A stretch of DNA of 64,000 nucleotides from Ophiura sarsii (GCA_035610835.1 CM069452.1:71954919-72018918), one strand, 5' to 3'. Positions 1 through 13,290 are shown, counted from the first letter of the stretch. Made by a program: numbers and translations. The notes: generated by a model from the sequence alone, not told the origin.

Positions 1-24
1 CAACAGTAACGGGCACATCCTCAG
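1..24 (+). CDS. Gene A: 3' end of a fibronectin-III exon (partial)
   Basis: The first 24 bases match the end of the complete exon at 57273-57402 with one change. They read ...TVTGTSS plus one spare base and are followed at once by the donor gtaaga. The exon ends in phase 1, and the next plausible coding exon on this strand (23026-23516) opens in the phase that completes the split codon. I infer that this is the last extracellular exon of an upstream paralogue whose other exons lie left of the window. It is short, but the matching intron continues for more than 3 kb, so the identification is good. Confidence 0.72.
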
Positions 25-1252
25 GTAAGATTGGGGAACATTCATACACTCTTAGTAGAGTTTCGAACCAATCAGAAATAGTTCAGGGAAGTTAGCATCA
101 TATTGCACGAAACCTGGGAATAGCTGGTAACAAGCTGATTTTTGCAGGTAGGTCCATGCAGGAAAATGTGTAGAATCACATATTAAAAGTCCCCAAGAAT
201 CCCAGGTGTCCTTACATTTTTAGAGCCAAAAATCCAAAATGGCCGCTATATAGGGGGATCAAAAATGGCTTCAATCAAGCTTACAATCATATAATATTGT
301 TCGTCTGAGCACAAGGATTCTTAAATGTATAGTTTGCCCCACTTCCGATGTTTGGTTACAGAGATATTGAGCAAAATGTAAAAAAGGTCATTGACCTTTG
401 CATTTAGGGTCAAAATATAAGCTAGCTCTGATTTAGATACGATATCTCAAATTGTTCGTCAAAAATGTTCGGACAGCGTAGCAAAATCATCAGTTTTTAG
501 TAAAAGATACCGATATTGCACCAAAATCAGCTATAGGGGCCTTAAAAACACTTCTCAAGGAGCGCATTTTTTCAATCTTTGACCAAAAAGGGACAACAAT
601 TTGATTTTTACCAAAAAAATAAGTTCTCTTTAAGATGTTGCATGAATGAGAAAGATGAATCTACATTTTTTAGCGTATAGAGGTTATCAACGTAGTATAG
701 TACCACTATGATGCCATGTCTATGGGACCCGAGACAAATTGGAGACCAGATTAAGGGCATTTTGCGAGAACGAATGCATTGTTGGGGTGTCTTTAAAATC
801 TTGGAGGACCTTTAGAATACCCTATACCACTTCGACGGCGGGCGAAGCTACCCCTTTTTTAGCAATCATCCTAAGTATAAGGGAGAATAGAATATCGGGG
901 AATCCATGAGTGTATTTCCATGTGTCATCCATTATGTCTACGTGCGAAGATGATGGCTTCACCACTACGGTGCTAAATTTCCCAAAAAAGGTTGGGCTTC
1001 GCGCCATCGAAGATGAGCTTCAAAAATGGTAGAAATGGTATATAGGGTATACTAAAGTTTAGCCAAAATCTTCTTTGATAAATACAATACTAAAACGTAC
1101 GTGGCCTATGTCGAATCTGTATGCCGTAGGCCTACAGCGAGCTTTCTGTGAACTGCGCCCGAGCTACAATGTTATTATTGCTGTTTTTTAACTAACATAT
1201 CCAAATGTTGTATTATATTGATGAAAATTACAACATTTTGGGATGAAAAAAA

Positions 1253-1791
1253 GAAATAGAAGTAGATCTGGTCTGAGACCAGGGCACCTTGATTTTGACC
1301 AATTCTGACATTGATTAGCCATTTCCTCTGAGACAAGAAGCATTTTAAGTGATATGGTAAGAAAATTAACATTTTGACCCCTAGTGACCCCAAATTATTT
1401 TTTGATTTTAAAAACCGAACTATTATATGCGTACGGTCATTAGAAATATGTTGACCAATTTTGACGATCCTAGGTCATTTCACTAAATTGCCAGGGTGTT
1501 TTAAGGTAAAATCATGTTTTGGCCCCTAGTGACCCCCTGTGACCTTTGACCCCAAACTATGAGATGCTTAACGCTTGTATGAAGGTCTGATAGGGGTCCT
1601 ACTGACCAAATCGGAGCATGTCTTACATTTTACCTCTGTTAAGGTCAATGACCTCTAGTGACCCCATATCGCTTTTAATCGCAAAGCAACCTAAATGAAC
1701 ATCGATACGAGGAATCTTTTGACCAATTCTGACAATCATCAGTCATTTCCTCCTGAAAAATAGCATTTTGAAGATTAAAAATCAAGGTAAA
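1253..1791. repeat. Diverged tandem block present only in duplication copy 1
   Basis: Loosely repeated phrases recur about every 150-160 bp: ttttgaccaattctgaca (1291 and 1718), a related gaccaattttgacgatc (about 1452), and phrases of the type tgacccctagtgacccc. Copy 2 jumps directly between the A-rich flanks agaaata and agaaaaaaat. It could be a copy-1 insertion or a copy-2 deletion through the A-rich homology. No reading frame or terminal repeat was recognised. Confidence 0.6.
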
Positions 1792-3250
1792 GAAAAAAAT
1801 TCTGTATAATTATGGTAATTTATTTCGCGGCCGGGGGACGGGTTGACCGCACAAACAAGCCAATAATACAAATCGTGAACATAAAACGGCTACTTCTATA
1901 ACTATATGAACTTTCCCTGTTCACGCAGTGAAATCGTCCTAGCAAGTTGAGAAATTAGTTTGAATGAAGGATTTGTTGGAAAACAAACCCAATAAAAATA
2001 ATAACATTAACAAGATGTTTGAATTGCATGTTCATTGCGCTAATATTTTCATGACATTTCTGGATTGACTCAAGCTTTACGGAAACACTGAGTATGTTTA
2101 ACCCTCTGAGCGCTATCTGCATATCTAACAATGTTTATGATTGGTAAATTACAAGACATTCTCATTTGAACACCCAATTAAAATACTGCTTATGAAATAT
2201 TTATCAAGGATACAATTAGTCTATCAATGTTTCTGATTGGTGCAATAAATGATGTATGGATTTCCGACCAATCGGCAGGTAGTTCTCAAGGGTTGGTTCG
2301 ACCAACATTTAATTCCTTATAGAATATAAAAGAAATACGTTTTCTATTCAATAACAGGAAAGCTCTAATAGAAATCACTAATACACTGTAACATGTATAC
2401 ATAATTAGGTTGATATCCGAATGTTTGAAATCTTAGGGTATTTCCCTTTCTACCTTTTAAGTTTAATATGAATGTGTCAATACTACGTCTTACAGCGCAA
2501 ATCCCTGAGAGAGGCTGTGTAATAAACCCCTGACAGGGTTTAAGCAAAATGGGTCGGCAACGTGAGTCATCGCCACTCCCAGTGTTTTACAATGTTTTGG
2601 GGCTAAACTCGGCTAAATAGGGGGTGTCTGTGATATAAGCTTATTTTTCTACTGTCGTCAACACTTTTAAGGACACGCAACTTATGTCGTGACTCATCAC
2701 TTTGTCAAGAAATATCCCCAGATCCCAGCTCTTTCTCGTTATGTCTTGTCTACAATGCATGCAAAATGATATGGCTCGCCTAATAGCAGGCGACCAGGCA
2801 GAGTGCCAGTAACAACAGATTTCGTGCCGTTCAAGACAAATTTGGCGAATGACTTTGACCGATTATCTTTGACCATGACGCCAAGGCCCTTAGGGGATAG
2901 GCTTTTGTCATTGGTGATAATTAGTTAATTAACTAGTATAATGACATAATGATGAATAGTAATAAATGATGCGTATAGTGACCTGTTGCCAATGCCAAGG
3001 GGTCTCTATAGGAGATTGTGGAGTGAGACAATTGGGAACTCACTTGACGTTGCTGTCGCAGGGTTTTTGTTGCTGGCCGTCACTTTTCAAATGCGCGTTT
3101 TGATGTAATAAAAGTTAATCGAAAACCTTCGCCACTGATTAATCGAATAACTGAAATGCAGGTTGCGAGTCGGTTCACTTTGAGTTGAATGAAAGCGGTT
3201 CTGGGGCGGGAGTTGGAGTAGTCTCTGTTAATGTTAGGCTGCAGTTAGGC

Positions 3251-4775
3251 TGGACAGTGACGTAACTTAACAGGCGCAGCCTTAACGCACGCGTGCGTAT
3301 GTGTCACCGTCTTTCAACGCTCGTGTGTATACGCCAGCGCCTCGAGTGCTGCAATTAGTAGAATACGCAGTTTACGTCACTGTCTCGTGATAGCCAAATT
3401 GACTATAGCCACTTCCGGAAAAGTGTACTTTAGTTCCATAGATTTAAAAATAGAGATCCAGTATGCCGCCGCCATTTTGAAACCACTATGGGGACCAAAT
3501 TGGAGGTATGTCGGTATTTTCCGTAAATGCTCGTGAGCATTCGGAAAGTGCCATTCTTTCCGCGTATTTCAAACCATGGTCCAACGCGTACGCAGTCATT
3601 GCCAAAAATAACGCGGAGATTTATTGAGTTGCGCGATCAACGGTCCGACGCTTCACTTCGGTTTTCTGCACGCACGATAGGCACGCAAACCGCGAAATTT
3701 ATAACTTGCAACGGTGCCAATTATAGGCCAAGTTTAATATTACGCAGGTCTTAATTAACCTTGCATTATGTCACTTCTGAATCTCATACAAGCGAGTAAG
3801 CTATCAAATGATTGAAAAACCATTGTGCGGCCCAGGACCGTACAATTTATATTACAGTGATGATGAGTGTGAACTTTAGAGAAAAGTATACCGTGTTTTC
3901 AAATTAGCTGCCATGTGAACTTTGGTATATAAATGTATAGAGCTAGAGGGACACAAAAGAACTTCGGGTCATTCAATACAACATGGTGAATTATCTCCAA
4001 ATTATTAGTAGGCCTACCCGAAATATATTTAGTTTCTTCTAAAACAAGCAGCAAGGGAAATTATGATAAAAGAGCAGCCAAAGTTGCCCATACTGATGGG
4101 TCGTTCGGCCAACGAGATTATGATATAAAGAATATACTTTTAGTCCAGTAACCAAATATGTCGTTCTTAACATGACCATAATGACGAACAAAATGTCCTA
4201 AGTACATGATGGGTCGTTCTTTAAAAGCGGCCAACGAAATTATGAGGGAAGACTATTAAGAACTTTTAGTCCAGTAACCAAAGATAATGATAAGTCCCTT
4301 TTTTAAGCTTATCTTACCGAAATAGGCCTACATGGTCAGGATGAAGACCCAAGTTGCTAAACACATTATGGGTCTGGATATGGAAAACGTTTTTCTAGTA
4401 AAAATATTGAATTTTGCGCCGTCGTAGGAGACCCCAGCCGGAAGGGTGAGCGCGTCCGCAACTAAACACTCTCTATCTGACCAAAGACGGTCATTTTACT
4501 GTCTTTGATTTGACCATATAGGATCCATCCTTTCAGTAGAGACACGAAAAACGCCACACACAACAGGGTTAAAGCTAATCAAGGACAAACTGCGCACACA
4601 CAAAAAAAACCCGGAATTATTTATCAATCGCCATATGATTTATGTTTCAAAATATCATACACACATTCGAGATGTACCGAAATGCAATCCCAAAATGCAA
4701 TTGACTATTAACGTTACAACGGGCCAAAGGTTTCATGACAAAGCCCATTAAAATTGTTGATTAGGCCGCCCCTTA
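3251..4775. other. No gene recognised (intron of gene A)
   Basis: I see no credible exon here. Positions 3415-3441 read ggaaaagtgtactttagttcc, which resembles the outer end of the cagtatcg palindrome-array elements without the palindromes, so it may be a solo end. About 65 bp near 3466-3530 (cgccattttg then ttggaggtatgtcggtattt) match in reverse a segment near 9275-9345, marking a small dispersed repeat. Confidence 0.5.
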
Positions 4776-6333
4776 AGGCCAAGTAAAAGAAAAAATGTTT
4801 CTCGTCCAGGTTTTTCAAAAAAAGGAGGATGAGGGGCTTGTTATTTATTATTTATTATTTTTCAAAATGGCCGCCGTTTGAGATTTCTGGCAATCTATAG
4901 TGTTATCCCTATTAAATGAAATGACAATTGAGAAAGAGACAATTGTTAGACAAACAAGAACTTAACATATATTTACATTGTTTTAATAGTGTTAGCACCA
5001 TGTTAATACATATTTACATTGTTTTAATAGTGTTTAGCACCATGTTTTACACTTCTGAGCAGTGTTCGAATTAAGGGGAAAAATCAGGTTATCCGACGGA
5101 TAACCATGCTATAAAATCAGGTTATCCGCCAACATTTTTGGTTTTATATCCGCCAAAGTCAAGATTTCTCGGGAATTTCAGAGGTATACGAAACGAAAAG
5201 GCACATTTAATCTTATACCACACGACACATTCTAAAAATATATAAATTCAGTAAAATAACATTTAATATGGGAAGAGAAGTGTTGCTTGTAACTTCTTGG
5301 GAAGAGAAGTGTTGCTTGTAACTTCTTGGGAAGAGAAGTGTTGCTTGTAACTTCTTAACGAAGCATCGTACGAAGAAACTACATGGTCCATATGGTAGTA
5401 CTCTTTAAAATACAGCCTTCCTATAAAAAACGGACAGAGTTCCGACGTCCGATAGCCCAAGGTAGGGGGCTATCGGTAGAGGTTAAGTCTACATGTACAT
5501 AGCAAATTATTTAACATTTGAAAAATACCTAAATTTAGTATATTTTCATTTAATATGGGAAGAGAAGTGTTGCACGTTACATGATATAACAATAAAATAA
5601 TGATTAAAATATATTTGTAAATTGAAGTCGGACATTATTTTTGTGGTTCTTAACTTCTTATACATGTGATGTGGTAATGCAAAATGGTAAATCTGTGTAT
5701 TAAAGATATTAAAATGCATTCAAAACATATGTGTTATTATTTCCATCATACATACATGAAACATCTTTTTTTACCAGATCACATGCATAAGAAATAAAGT
5801 TATAATTTTTTTGACTTCAAATTAAAAATTAATTTAAACAAAATTTAAATAATTTATTCAAACATAAATCTTTTTAATGCTGCATCATGTTACAGGCAAC
5901 ACTTCTATTGCCATAACAAGCAAAATGTACATGTATACATGTAGTTTACTAAATTTAGTTAGATGTTGTTACAATAAAACAATAATGGTATTTTTTACAC
6001 TGAAAACGGTTCTCAAAAGTCATACTTTTAATCAGAATATTATGAAATACCAATGTACTTATAAGGTAGGATCTTAAGTTATAAATTACCATAGCTATGG
6101 TGTGGGTCATGGGGTATTAAGTGAATTATTTCGGGTCAAATCTAGGTCATCTAAGGTCATGTTTTATATACTTTTGGACTTCTAAAAAAAAAATTGTAAA
6201 AAAATTTGTAAAAATAAAAATAATTTTTTTTTTTTTTTTTTTTTTTTGAATAATAAATAATAAAAAAAAGGAGGCGGCCCCAAAAAAGGAAGCGGGCGGG
6301 GACGAGAAACATATGTTTTTTTTTATTTGGCCT
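4776..6333. mobile_element. Non-autonomous element with about 90-bp terminal inverted repeats
   Basis: The left end (aggccaagtaaaag, then tgtttctcgtcc, then an A-rich tract and (ttatta)n) reads in reverse complement at the right end, 6245-6333 (tattattcaa, ggaggcggcccc, ggacgagaaacat, tttggcct). The 1.4-kb interior is AT-rich, has no transposase-like frame and contains a 29-bp triplicate. Family unknown. Both ends are visible, so the boundary call is fairly good. Confidence 0.7.
5269..5355. repeat. 29-bp perfect tandem triplicate
   Basis: The unit begins tgggaagagaagtgttgctt and ends gtaacttct. It occurs three times head to tail with no difference visible by eye (3 x 29 = 87 bp). A single partial unit (atatgggaagagaagtgttgc) recurs near 5553. 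The perfect identity suggests a recent expansion inside the surrounding element. Confidence 0.9.
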
Positions 6334-6368
6334 AATATTACATTAACATTAAACATTTTATAACCCTT

Positions 6369-6515
6369 TTAACAATTTCCACGCGGCAGGCGTCTGCAGG
6401 GAGACGACAATCCAAAATAACATAAAATGTTTTAAAAATGTCAACATTTGAATGTCATTTTCCATATTTGGAATGGCCATGTGAAATGCATTCAAATAAG
6501 TACAAACGTGCCATA
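6369..6515 (+). mobile_element. TTAA-family MITE, 5' fragment
   Basis: After TTAA come caatttccacgcggcaggcg, a broken tctgcaggg-agacgac motif, and then the family's body (ccatatttggaat, gaaatgcattcaaataagtacaaac). The similarity fades near 6515 and the right terminus is missing. It is one of about 13 copies of a family described under 30140-30384. Confidence 0.75.
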
Positions 6516-9395
6516 GAACTCTTAAATATAATTCTTTCAGAATATCCCTTGAATACGTAATTTGTGGCTGGAAAATAAATAACTCTGAATTTGATATAGC
6601 CAATGTTATAATTATCCTTGCATGTTATGCAATATACAAGTTTCGCATGATATATAATGAAACCCAAAAAGAGATTCCAATATTCCATTTGTTTTATTTA
6701 GAAGTTAAAAAACTTAATGATCTACTAGCTAATTAAAAAAAAACACCAGAGGATTCCAATCACAAATACAGAACAATGGAACGAATTAAAAATGTGTCTA
6801 AACATATAAATTAGTTGATTTATTTTGTTTGTTTTCGTTATATATCTCTATCAAAATATATTGTATTTGTTTGTCGACTCGACTGAGAGCGTCATGTATC
6901 TTTGAAAATCGTGAACCACTAAGCTAAGGTTAAACGATATTTGATGGTATAGGTGACTCTCTGATCGAGGCATGAATTTTTCTTTGTAACTTATCAACAA
7001 TAACAAAAATGAATATTCTTAATACTATGTTATAAATATGTTATGATTAAGAAAATAAAAGCACGAGTGCTCCATGCACTGTGGAAACGTTTTGACCCGC
7101 GGATACAAAACAAACAACAACAAAAACGTGCCATATTATTTGTTCAATTATCCTTGGGATACACATGAAAGTAAGGAAAGGCTTCTGACAAATCTGTTTT
7201 GTAGTGGTTAAACCAATAGCCGCGTGGAAAGTGTTCAAACACTGTAGACAACCATTCCCGATTATCAATCGCAAAAAATCCCAAGTTCAAAATAATGTCA
7301 TTCATGTTGTTAACAAAACAGGTAGGCCTATAGACGAGAATGAAATACATTCAGATCTCGAGTCCTACCAAACCAAATAGGCCTTTACCATAAATAATTA
7401 TTTAGAATTTCCAAAGGCGGAAAGACTTGATCCACTGCACTCCTTGCTGATTGGATGTGTATGCCTTAGCCACTAACTGTATATCATTGCCGCTGTCATT
7501 TTGTTTTAATTGGTGATATCTTACATGTCTAATGCCCCCTGATCTCAGGCCCCCCCTCGCGCCCCGCCCCCCCCCCCCCCATTACAATTCTAAAAAGAGA
7601 GAAAGGGAGAAGAGAAGGAGTGGGAGTGGGATGGGGGGGGGGGGGGCAGGGTATATTTGCCCCGAGTAAAGGGGTCTACCGTCTACATGTCACATGGTCG
7701 TGGGTTGACAACATAAAACGGCTGTCGGCTTGTCTTCGCGAGATGTCGTGTGTCGCAATTTGGCTATTTTTCAACTGTGTCGCATGCCGACTTACAAATT
7801 AGCTAAAAGTCGCGTGTCGCAAAATAAGTTTAGAAAGGCCTATAGTATTATTTTCTGCTGTGGTCATATATTCGCGGTAGGCCTCCCGTTTGTACAGCGA
7901 TAATACTATTATGAAATTACTGTGATGTATGAGAAGCCGAATAAATAATAATGATATTATCTACATTTATCATACTCTCCCGCCACGTACGCGCTACACT
8001 TTTGCCAATATTCAAATATATTATAAAAAACAATATTTTTTCTTTCTTTGTATTTGTAATACTAGGCCTATATTGATATCATTACCAAACGAAAGTATAT
8101 GAAAGTGTCAAAATGATCTCTCCTAGTGTTAGTGATTGACATGACATTTAAAGTAAACATGGTAAAAGGCCTCAGACTCAGAATTTGAAGGGAAAATAGC
8201 TAAAAAGAACTTCAGCTAAAAATGTTGGGCCTCCTCCCTTCAAAACGTGATAACGATTTATTTTCAAAACAATCTTCCATTTGCCGTTATCCCGCGACCC
8301 GGGGGTAAATGGGGAACCTATTTTTCAACCAACCCATTTATGGAACCTGTTTTTCAGCATAACAAGGAAAATATCAGTATGCACGAATTATTTCTTACAT
8401 ATAACAAAAAAAACCTATCTAGCATTCATAAAAAAACAAATATTCAAATATTATTGTGCACCCCCCCCCCCCCCCCCCCCCCACTCAAAATATAATCCTG
8501 GATCAGCGCTTGCTAGTTATATGCTATAATATAGCTTTAAAATAACCTTAGCTAGCGATGATAGCTACCTTACTGAAGATTATTATTATGCATGTATATT
8601 AACAATTTAACATGATTAAGCCAAAGACAGTTATCGTCATTAAATAAAATTCAACATAATAGTACCAATGTTTTGACAAAAATGGACTTCAAGGGAGCGC
8701 GGCACTTATTTGGTCTGCTTGAGATTAATACAACTTGAGTTATTACGATAATCATGAATCCTATTTGAACGGTATGAATAAGCAAAATGTATTTTGTTTA
8801 AAACATATGAAAAATATGCTAAAGCATCAATATTTAAATAATCAAAGCGCAACTATGAGGAGAGTGATTTGAACTTCGAGGCGTAAATCGATGAGCCTGA
8901 GTGACGGTTTCTCTGGCGGCTTTGGACCGTCAACATTTTAATTTTATACTGCTGCGGTATAATTGAAAATAAACTTTCAAAATGATCATTGTCTGTTGTC
9001 TATATGTGACGATTCAACAAAATACGGAACCAATTATTTCAAGCAAGTTACCTTTTGAATAAAACAGCATTGGACCACACTGCTCACCGCCCGTGTGTAG
9101 CGCGGTATTTACCACTGGTTCAAATATGGCGTTTTCGGTGTGACGTTCACGAAAAGTACGCAGTGGTACGCGCGAAGTAGCCCGGCGCGAAAACACACGC
9201 AACGATTGCGTTTTACGCGGAGAAAGTCACGGCTCATGTACACGCACGATGCTGCATTCGTTCTTTTCCGTGCAGTTCCGAAAAATACCGACATACCTCC
9301 AATTTTCCCCCCATGGTGGGAATCCAAAATGGCGACCGTTACACGTAAAGAGATAGGACAAAAAAAATCGTCTGGTTTCTCCTTTATAATTCTGT
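6516..9395. other. No gene recognised; MITE fragment and homopolymers
   Basis: About 2.9 kb of intron-like AT-rich sequence. It contains a 3' fragment of the TTAA-family MITE at 7165-7232 (aggcttctgacaaatctgtt ... tagccgcgtggaaagtgtt), a poly-C/poly-G pair at 7564-7647 and a C22 run near 8461. Open frames here are short and cross homopolymers. The GC-richer stretch 9060-9345 (aaatggcg repeats) shares about 65 bp in reverse with 3466-3530. Confidence 0.5.
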
Positions 9396-9399
9396 GTTT

Positions 9400-9760
9400 A
9401 GTTCCCAGATACTGGTATACCAGTATCGTTCAATACTGGATAATAAAAGTTGCCAGTATCGGTCGATACTGGTAAGATTTTACTGTTCCAGTATCGGTCG
9501 ATACTGGAACACCAAATTGTGATCCAGTATCGAGCGATACTGGTACACGTGATACCAGTGAGATTTGTCCCAGTATTGAACGATACTTGTACACCCGATA
9601 CTGGGACATTTTATATGTGCCAGTATCGGCCGATATTGGAACACTGACTTTTTACCAGTATCGGACGATGGGTGTTCCAGTATCGGACGATGGGTGTTCC
9701 AGTATCGGACGATACTAGTACATGGAGTCCAGAATCTGAGACCTAAAGAACACCTTTTCC
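9400..9760. repeat. Palindrome array 1: cagtatcgNNcgatactg units
   Basis: Begins near gttcccagatactggtatac and ends with agaatctgagacctaaagaacaccttttcc. Between them, 18-bp palindromes or near-palindromes start at 9421, 9454, 9489, 9525, 9571 and 9621, with decayed units to 9718. Core spacing is 33-36 bp at the left and looser to the right. The central dinucleotides differ (tt, gt, gt, ag, aa, gc). Open frames on both strands across it simply reflect the lack of stops in the palindrome. No protein is proposed. Confidence 0.88.
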
Positions 9761-9764
9761 CCAC

Positions 9765-10680
9765 TTTCTTCCAGACAGCTATACAAACACATCTCTCCAC
9801 AGATCAAGTGTTTATTTTGAATATTATTGTAGGTGTCTGTCTACAGGGTGACCCCAAAAAATGTTAACACTCCGGGCACATAACATCTTAAAAGGACAGG
9901 AACACACGGGTCTAATCTTGATGTATTATGAAAGCTGAGTAAATAAGCTTTCATTTGCATTTTATTGCGTTCTAATTGGTTATTTAGAACGGGAGATATG
10001 CTTCTGCAAACATGAGGAAGCAAAATCGGCTTGGTCCAATCCTCTCAGTATGAAAGTAAAGCTTTTAAAATGCACGAAGCAAGAAGCAACATGATTAAGT
10101 CACACACACACATCAGTTAATCTCTTCTTTGTTCTTTTCAACGCATTCTTTCGATTCTTTTCAAGCTTTTATGGCGGGAAACTCAATTGTCGGATATCGG
10201 CAATATTAGGCTACACTTACAACGTGGAAATTATTAATTTGTCGAATTTACAAGTTGAGCCTTTTTCACCAGTATTAATAGGTTATAATCAAATTTTAAA
10301 AAAAATATGGGTTGAGTTGAACTGCTAAGTGCCATATTATACCTTAGTGCTACCTTGACCTACTTTGAGCATTGAATAACATGAGGGAGAATTTTTGCGA
10401 GAGCCCAGGGGCGTAACTATAGAGGGTTAAGCACTTCCCCCCCCCCCTGTGAGAAGGCTTTCCCCCACCTCCCTCTGACCACCCCCCCCCCAAAAAAAGA
10501 CAAACTCTATGTATTATATACAAGAAAAAGTCGGTTATGACCCCCTTATCACACCCTCATACCTCCACCACAAGGAAAATCCTACTACTGGCTATTGAGC
10601 AGCTTTACATCTGCTGCACACTAAAACACATCTGTCAATATGTGTCCGACCCTTATCAATCGTACACTGTCATTGCTGTA
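9765..10680. other. No gene recognised
   Basis: Intron-like sequence. Positions 10405-10580 hold a C-rich dispersed fragment beginning ggggcgtaactatagag, similar to the start of hAT-type elements elsewhere here (27508) and, in its tail (gacaaactctatgt...gttatg), to 45380-45430. Nothing else was recognised. Confidence 0.45.
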
Positions 10681-11079
10681 AAAATGGTGTCTTACAGAAC
10701 CATGTAAGACACGTCTTTGCAAAACATGTCTTCAACAATAGATAACAAAGAAAACAAAAACAAGTGTCTCGCCTGAAGACACTTTGTAAGACATGACTCA
10801 ATGAAGTCGGTTGTAAGACGTCTTCAATTAGACACAAGTCATGTATTTATACAAGACATCTCGCAAGAAGACATGTCTGCTGGTTAGACACATGTCTCTA
10901 AACTTACGCATCTCCCTATACCTGCTACATGAGACGCGTCTTACAAATGTGTCTTCTGTCAAGACATGACTTGCATAGTAGTCTGGGATCCACTCGCTTG
11001 AAAAGGCTCTAGAAATAGTTGAACCTTGCATGAAATACACCACAAAATTTGAACAGTGTTTCTAGACTGAAATTTTGTG

Positions 11080-12810
11080 CTGATTTCAAATCTGGTGAGT
11101 GTAAAATCCGAACCTGTGAGGAAAGTTGTCAAATTAAAGGGATACTACCTGAATTATGTTTTTTAATGAAATTCACCTATAAAGCATTTTCTTGTGATTC
11201 TTTTAATATTTCACATTTCCTCCTCATTACTTGTCCCAAATATGATGCTCTGTAATGTTGAGAACTGATTTAAAGCAATTTCGGCTCACATTAAAGGGAT
11301 ATTACCCGATTTTGTGGTCCACAATCCTGAATTTTGGTCAAAAATCTAGGAATATGCCTTTAATGATTACTCTTTTCTTTGATGGAATGATATACCACAA
11401 AATCAAAAACATTTTTCTGAACTGAAATTGTGTGCTGATTCCAGATCTGATAAGTTTATAAACCATATGCGAGGGGAAAATGGTCAAATTAAAGGGATAC
11501 TACCCGAATTGAGTTTTTTTAATGAAATTCACCTATAAAGGATTTCTTGTGATTCTTTTAATATTTCACATTTCGTTGTCATTACTTGTCCCAAATATGA
11601 TGCTCTGTAATATTGAGAACTGATATAATGCAATTTCGGCTCACATTAAAGGGGTATTACCCGATTTATGGTCCACAATCCTGAAATTTGGTCAAAAATG
11701 TAGGAATATGCCTTTAATAATGAATTACTCTATTCTTTGATGGAATGATATACCAAAAAATCAAAAACATTTTTCTGAACTGAAATTTTGTGCTGAATCC
11801 AGATCTGATGAGTTTGTAAACCATATGTGAGGGGAAAATGATCAAATTAAAGGGATACTACCCGAATTATGCTTTTTAATGAAATTCATCTATAAAGCAT
11901 TTTCTTGTGATTCTTTTAATATTTCACATTTCTTTCTTAATACTTGTCCCAAATATGATGCTCTGTAATATTGAGAACTGATATAATGCAAAATCTGTAA
12001 TGTTGGAAACTGATATAAAGCAATTTCGGCTCACATTAAAGGGGCATTACCCGATTTTATGGTCCGCAATCCTGAAATTTGGTCAAAAATCTAGGAATAT
12101 GCCTTTAATAATTACTCTATTCTTTGATGGAATGATATACCACAAAATCAAAAACATTTTTCTGAACTGAAACTTTGTGCTGATTCCAAATCTGATAAGT
12201 TTGTAAACCATATGCGAGGGGGAAATGGTCAAATTAAAGGGATACTACCCGAATTATGCTTTTTAATTAAATTCATCTATAAAGCATTTTCTTGTGATTC
12301 TTTTAATATTTCACATTTCTTTCTTAATACTTGTCCCAAATATGATGCTCTGTAATATTGAGAACTGATATAATGCAAAATCTGTCATGTTGGAAACTGA
12401 TATAAAGCAATTTCGGCTCACATTAAAGGGGCATTACCCGATTTTATGGTCCGCAATCCTGAAATTTGGTCAAAAATCTAGGAATATGCCTTTAATAATT
12501 ACTCTATTCTTTGATGGAATGATATACCACAAAATCAAAAACATTTTTCTGAACTGAAATTTTGTGCTGATTCCAGATCTGATAAGTTTGTAAACCATAT
12601 ATGAGGGGGAAAAGTTCAAATTAAAGTGATACTACCCGAATTATGCATTTTAAATGAAATTCACCTAACAAGCATTTTCTTGTGATTCTTTTAATATTCA
12701 CATTTCTTTCTCATTACTAGTCTCAAATATGATGCTCTCTAATGTTAAGAACTGATATAAAGCAATTTCGGCTCACATTAAAGTGGCATTACCCGATTTT
12801 ATGGTCCTCA
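11080..12810 (+). repeat. Left arm: about five 350-390-bp subterminal units
   Basis: Units recur with landmarks near 11300, 11655, 12045, 12430 and 12785. Each contains cacattaaaggggcattacc, a 'ggtcaaaaatctaggaat' box, 'gatggaatgatataccac' and 'aattaaagggatactaccc'. The two third-way units also carry a duplicated 'ctgtaatgttg' segment. At 12812 the array is interrupted by cagtggcgtagcgtc followed by G-rich and purine-rich sequence, probably an inserted fragment. Confidence 0.9.
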
Positions 12811-13290
12811 ACAGTGGCGTAGCGTCATAGGGGACCGGGGGGGGGGGCACGGCCCCCAATGATTTTCGGAGGAAAAAATAAAAAGGAAGGAAAGGGGAAA
12901 AGAAAAGGGAAAAAAGGGAAGGAAGAAAAGAGAAAGAAAGGGGAAGGAAGAAAAGAGAAAGGAAGGGTAAAGAAAGGAAGAAAGTGAAATGTCAGGACGG
13001 TGTTTAACTCAAATCGGGAATCATTAGGCGCGGTTGGGGGCAGTAGGCCTACTCAAGGCCGGATCCCGACGATCCGCGGCGCGCGAAATCATAGAAGGGA
13101 GAGGAGAAGAAGGAGGAAGAGGAGAAGGAGGAAGAGAAGGCGGTAGGGAAGGACCTGATCACAATCCTTAACCGATAAGAAAATTGTGTGAGCTACAGTA
13201 TGTTACAAAGGATTCTGACCCAACTAGCAGAAGAAATGAAGTTACTCATTGATGAAGACAATGTATAATTATATTCCACCAAATATTACA

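Larger units (their letters stand above)
1..3250 (+). repeat. Segmental duplication, copy 1 (partner 57379-63180)
   Basis: Base 1 corresponds to 57379, and colinear, very similar sequence runs to about 3250 (partner about 63180). The tract from 1800 to 3230 is almost identical to 61737-63165. Differences are a few substitutions, four insertions present only in copy 2 (empty sites at about 101, 130, 149 and 823), about 65 bp at 831-895 absent from copy 2, and about 540 bp at 1253-1791 absent from copy 2. It includes the exon end and the start of the following intron. This copy therefore marks a tandem gene duplication, not a dispersed repeat. Confidence 0.93.

Noticed and set aside
2365..2547. 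60-codon minus-strand frame conserved exactly at 62303-62485
   Set aside because: The identity is explained by the segmental duplication, which is equally conserved outside the frame. No coding signature distinguishes it.
9400..9760. CRISPR array
   Set aside because: Repeat and spacer spacing is superficially similar, but the repeats are short palindromes with variable centres, the spacers resemble each other, no cas genes exist and the genome is eukaryotic.
9140..9800. Open frames with 'QYRPILEH'-type repeats on both strands (also at 24140-24505, 53894-54122, 63027-63470)
   Set aside because: They are translations of the cagtatcgNNcgatactg palindromes, which lack stops on either strand. 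There is no start context, splice site or conserved domain.
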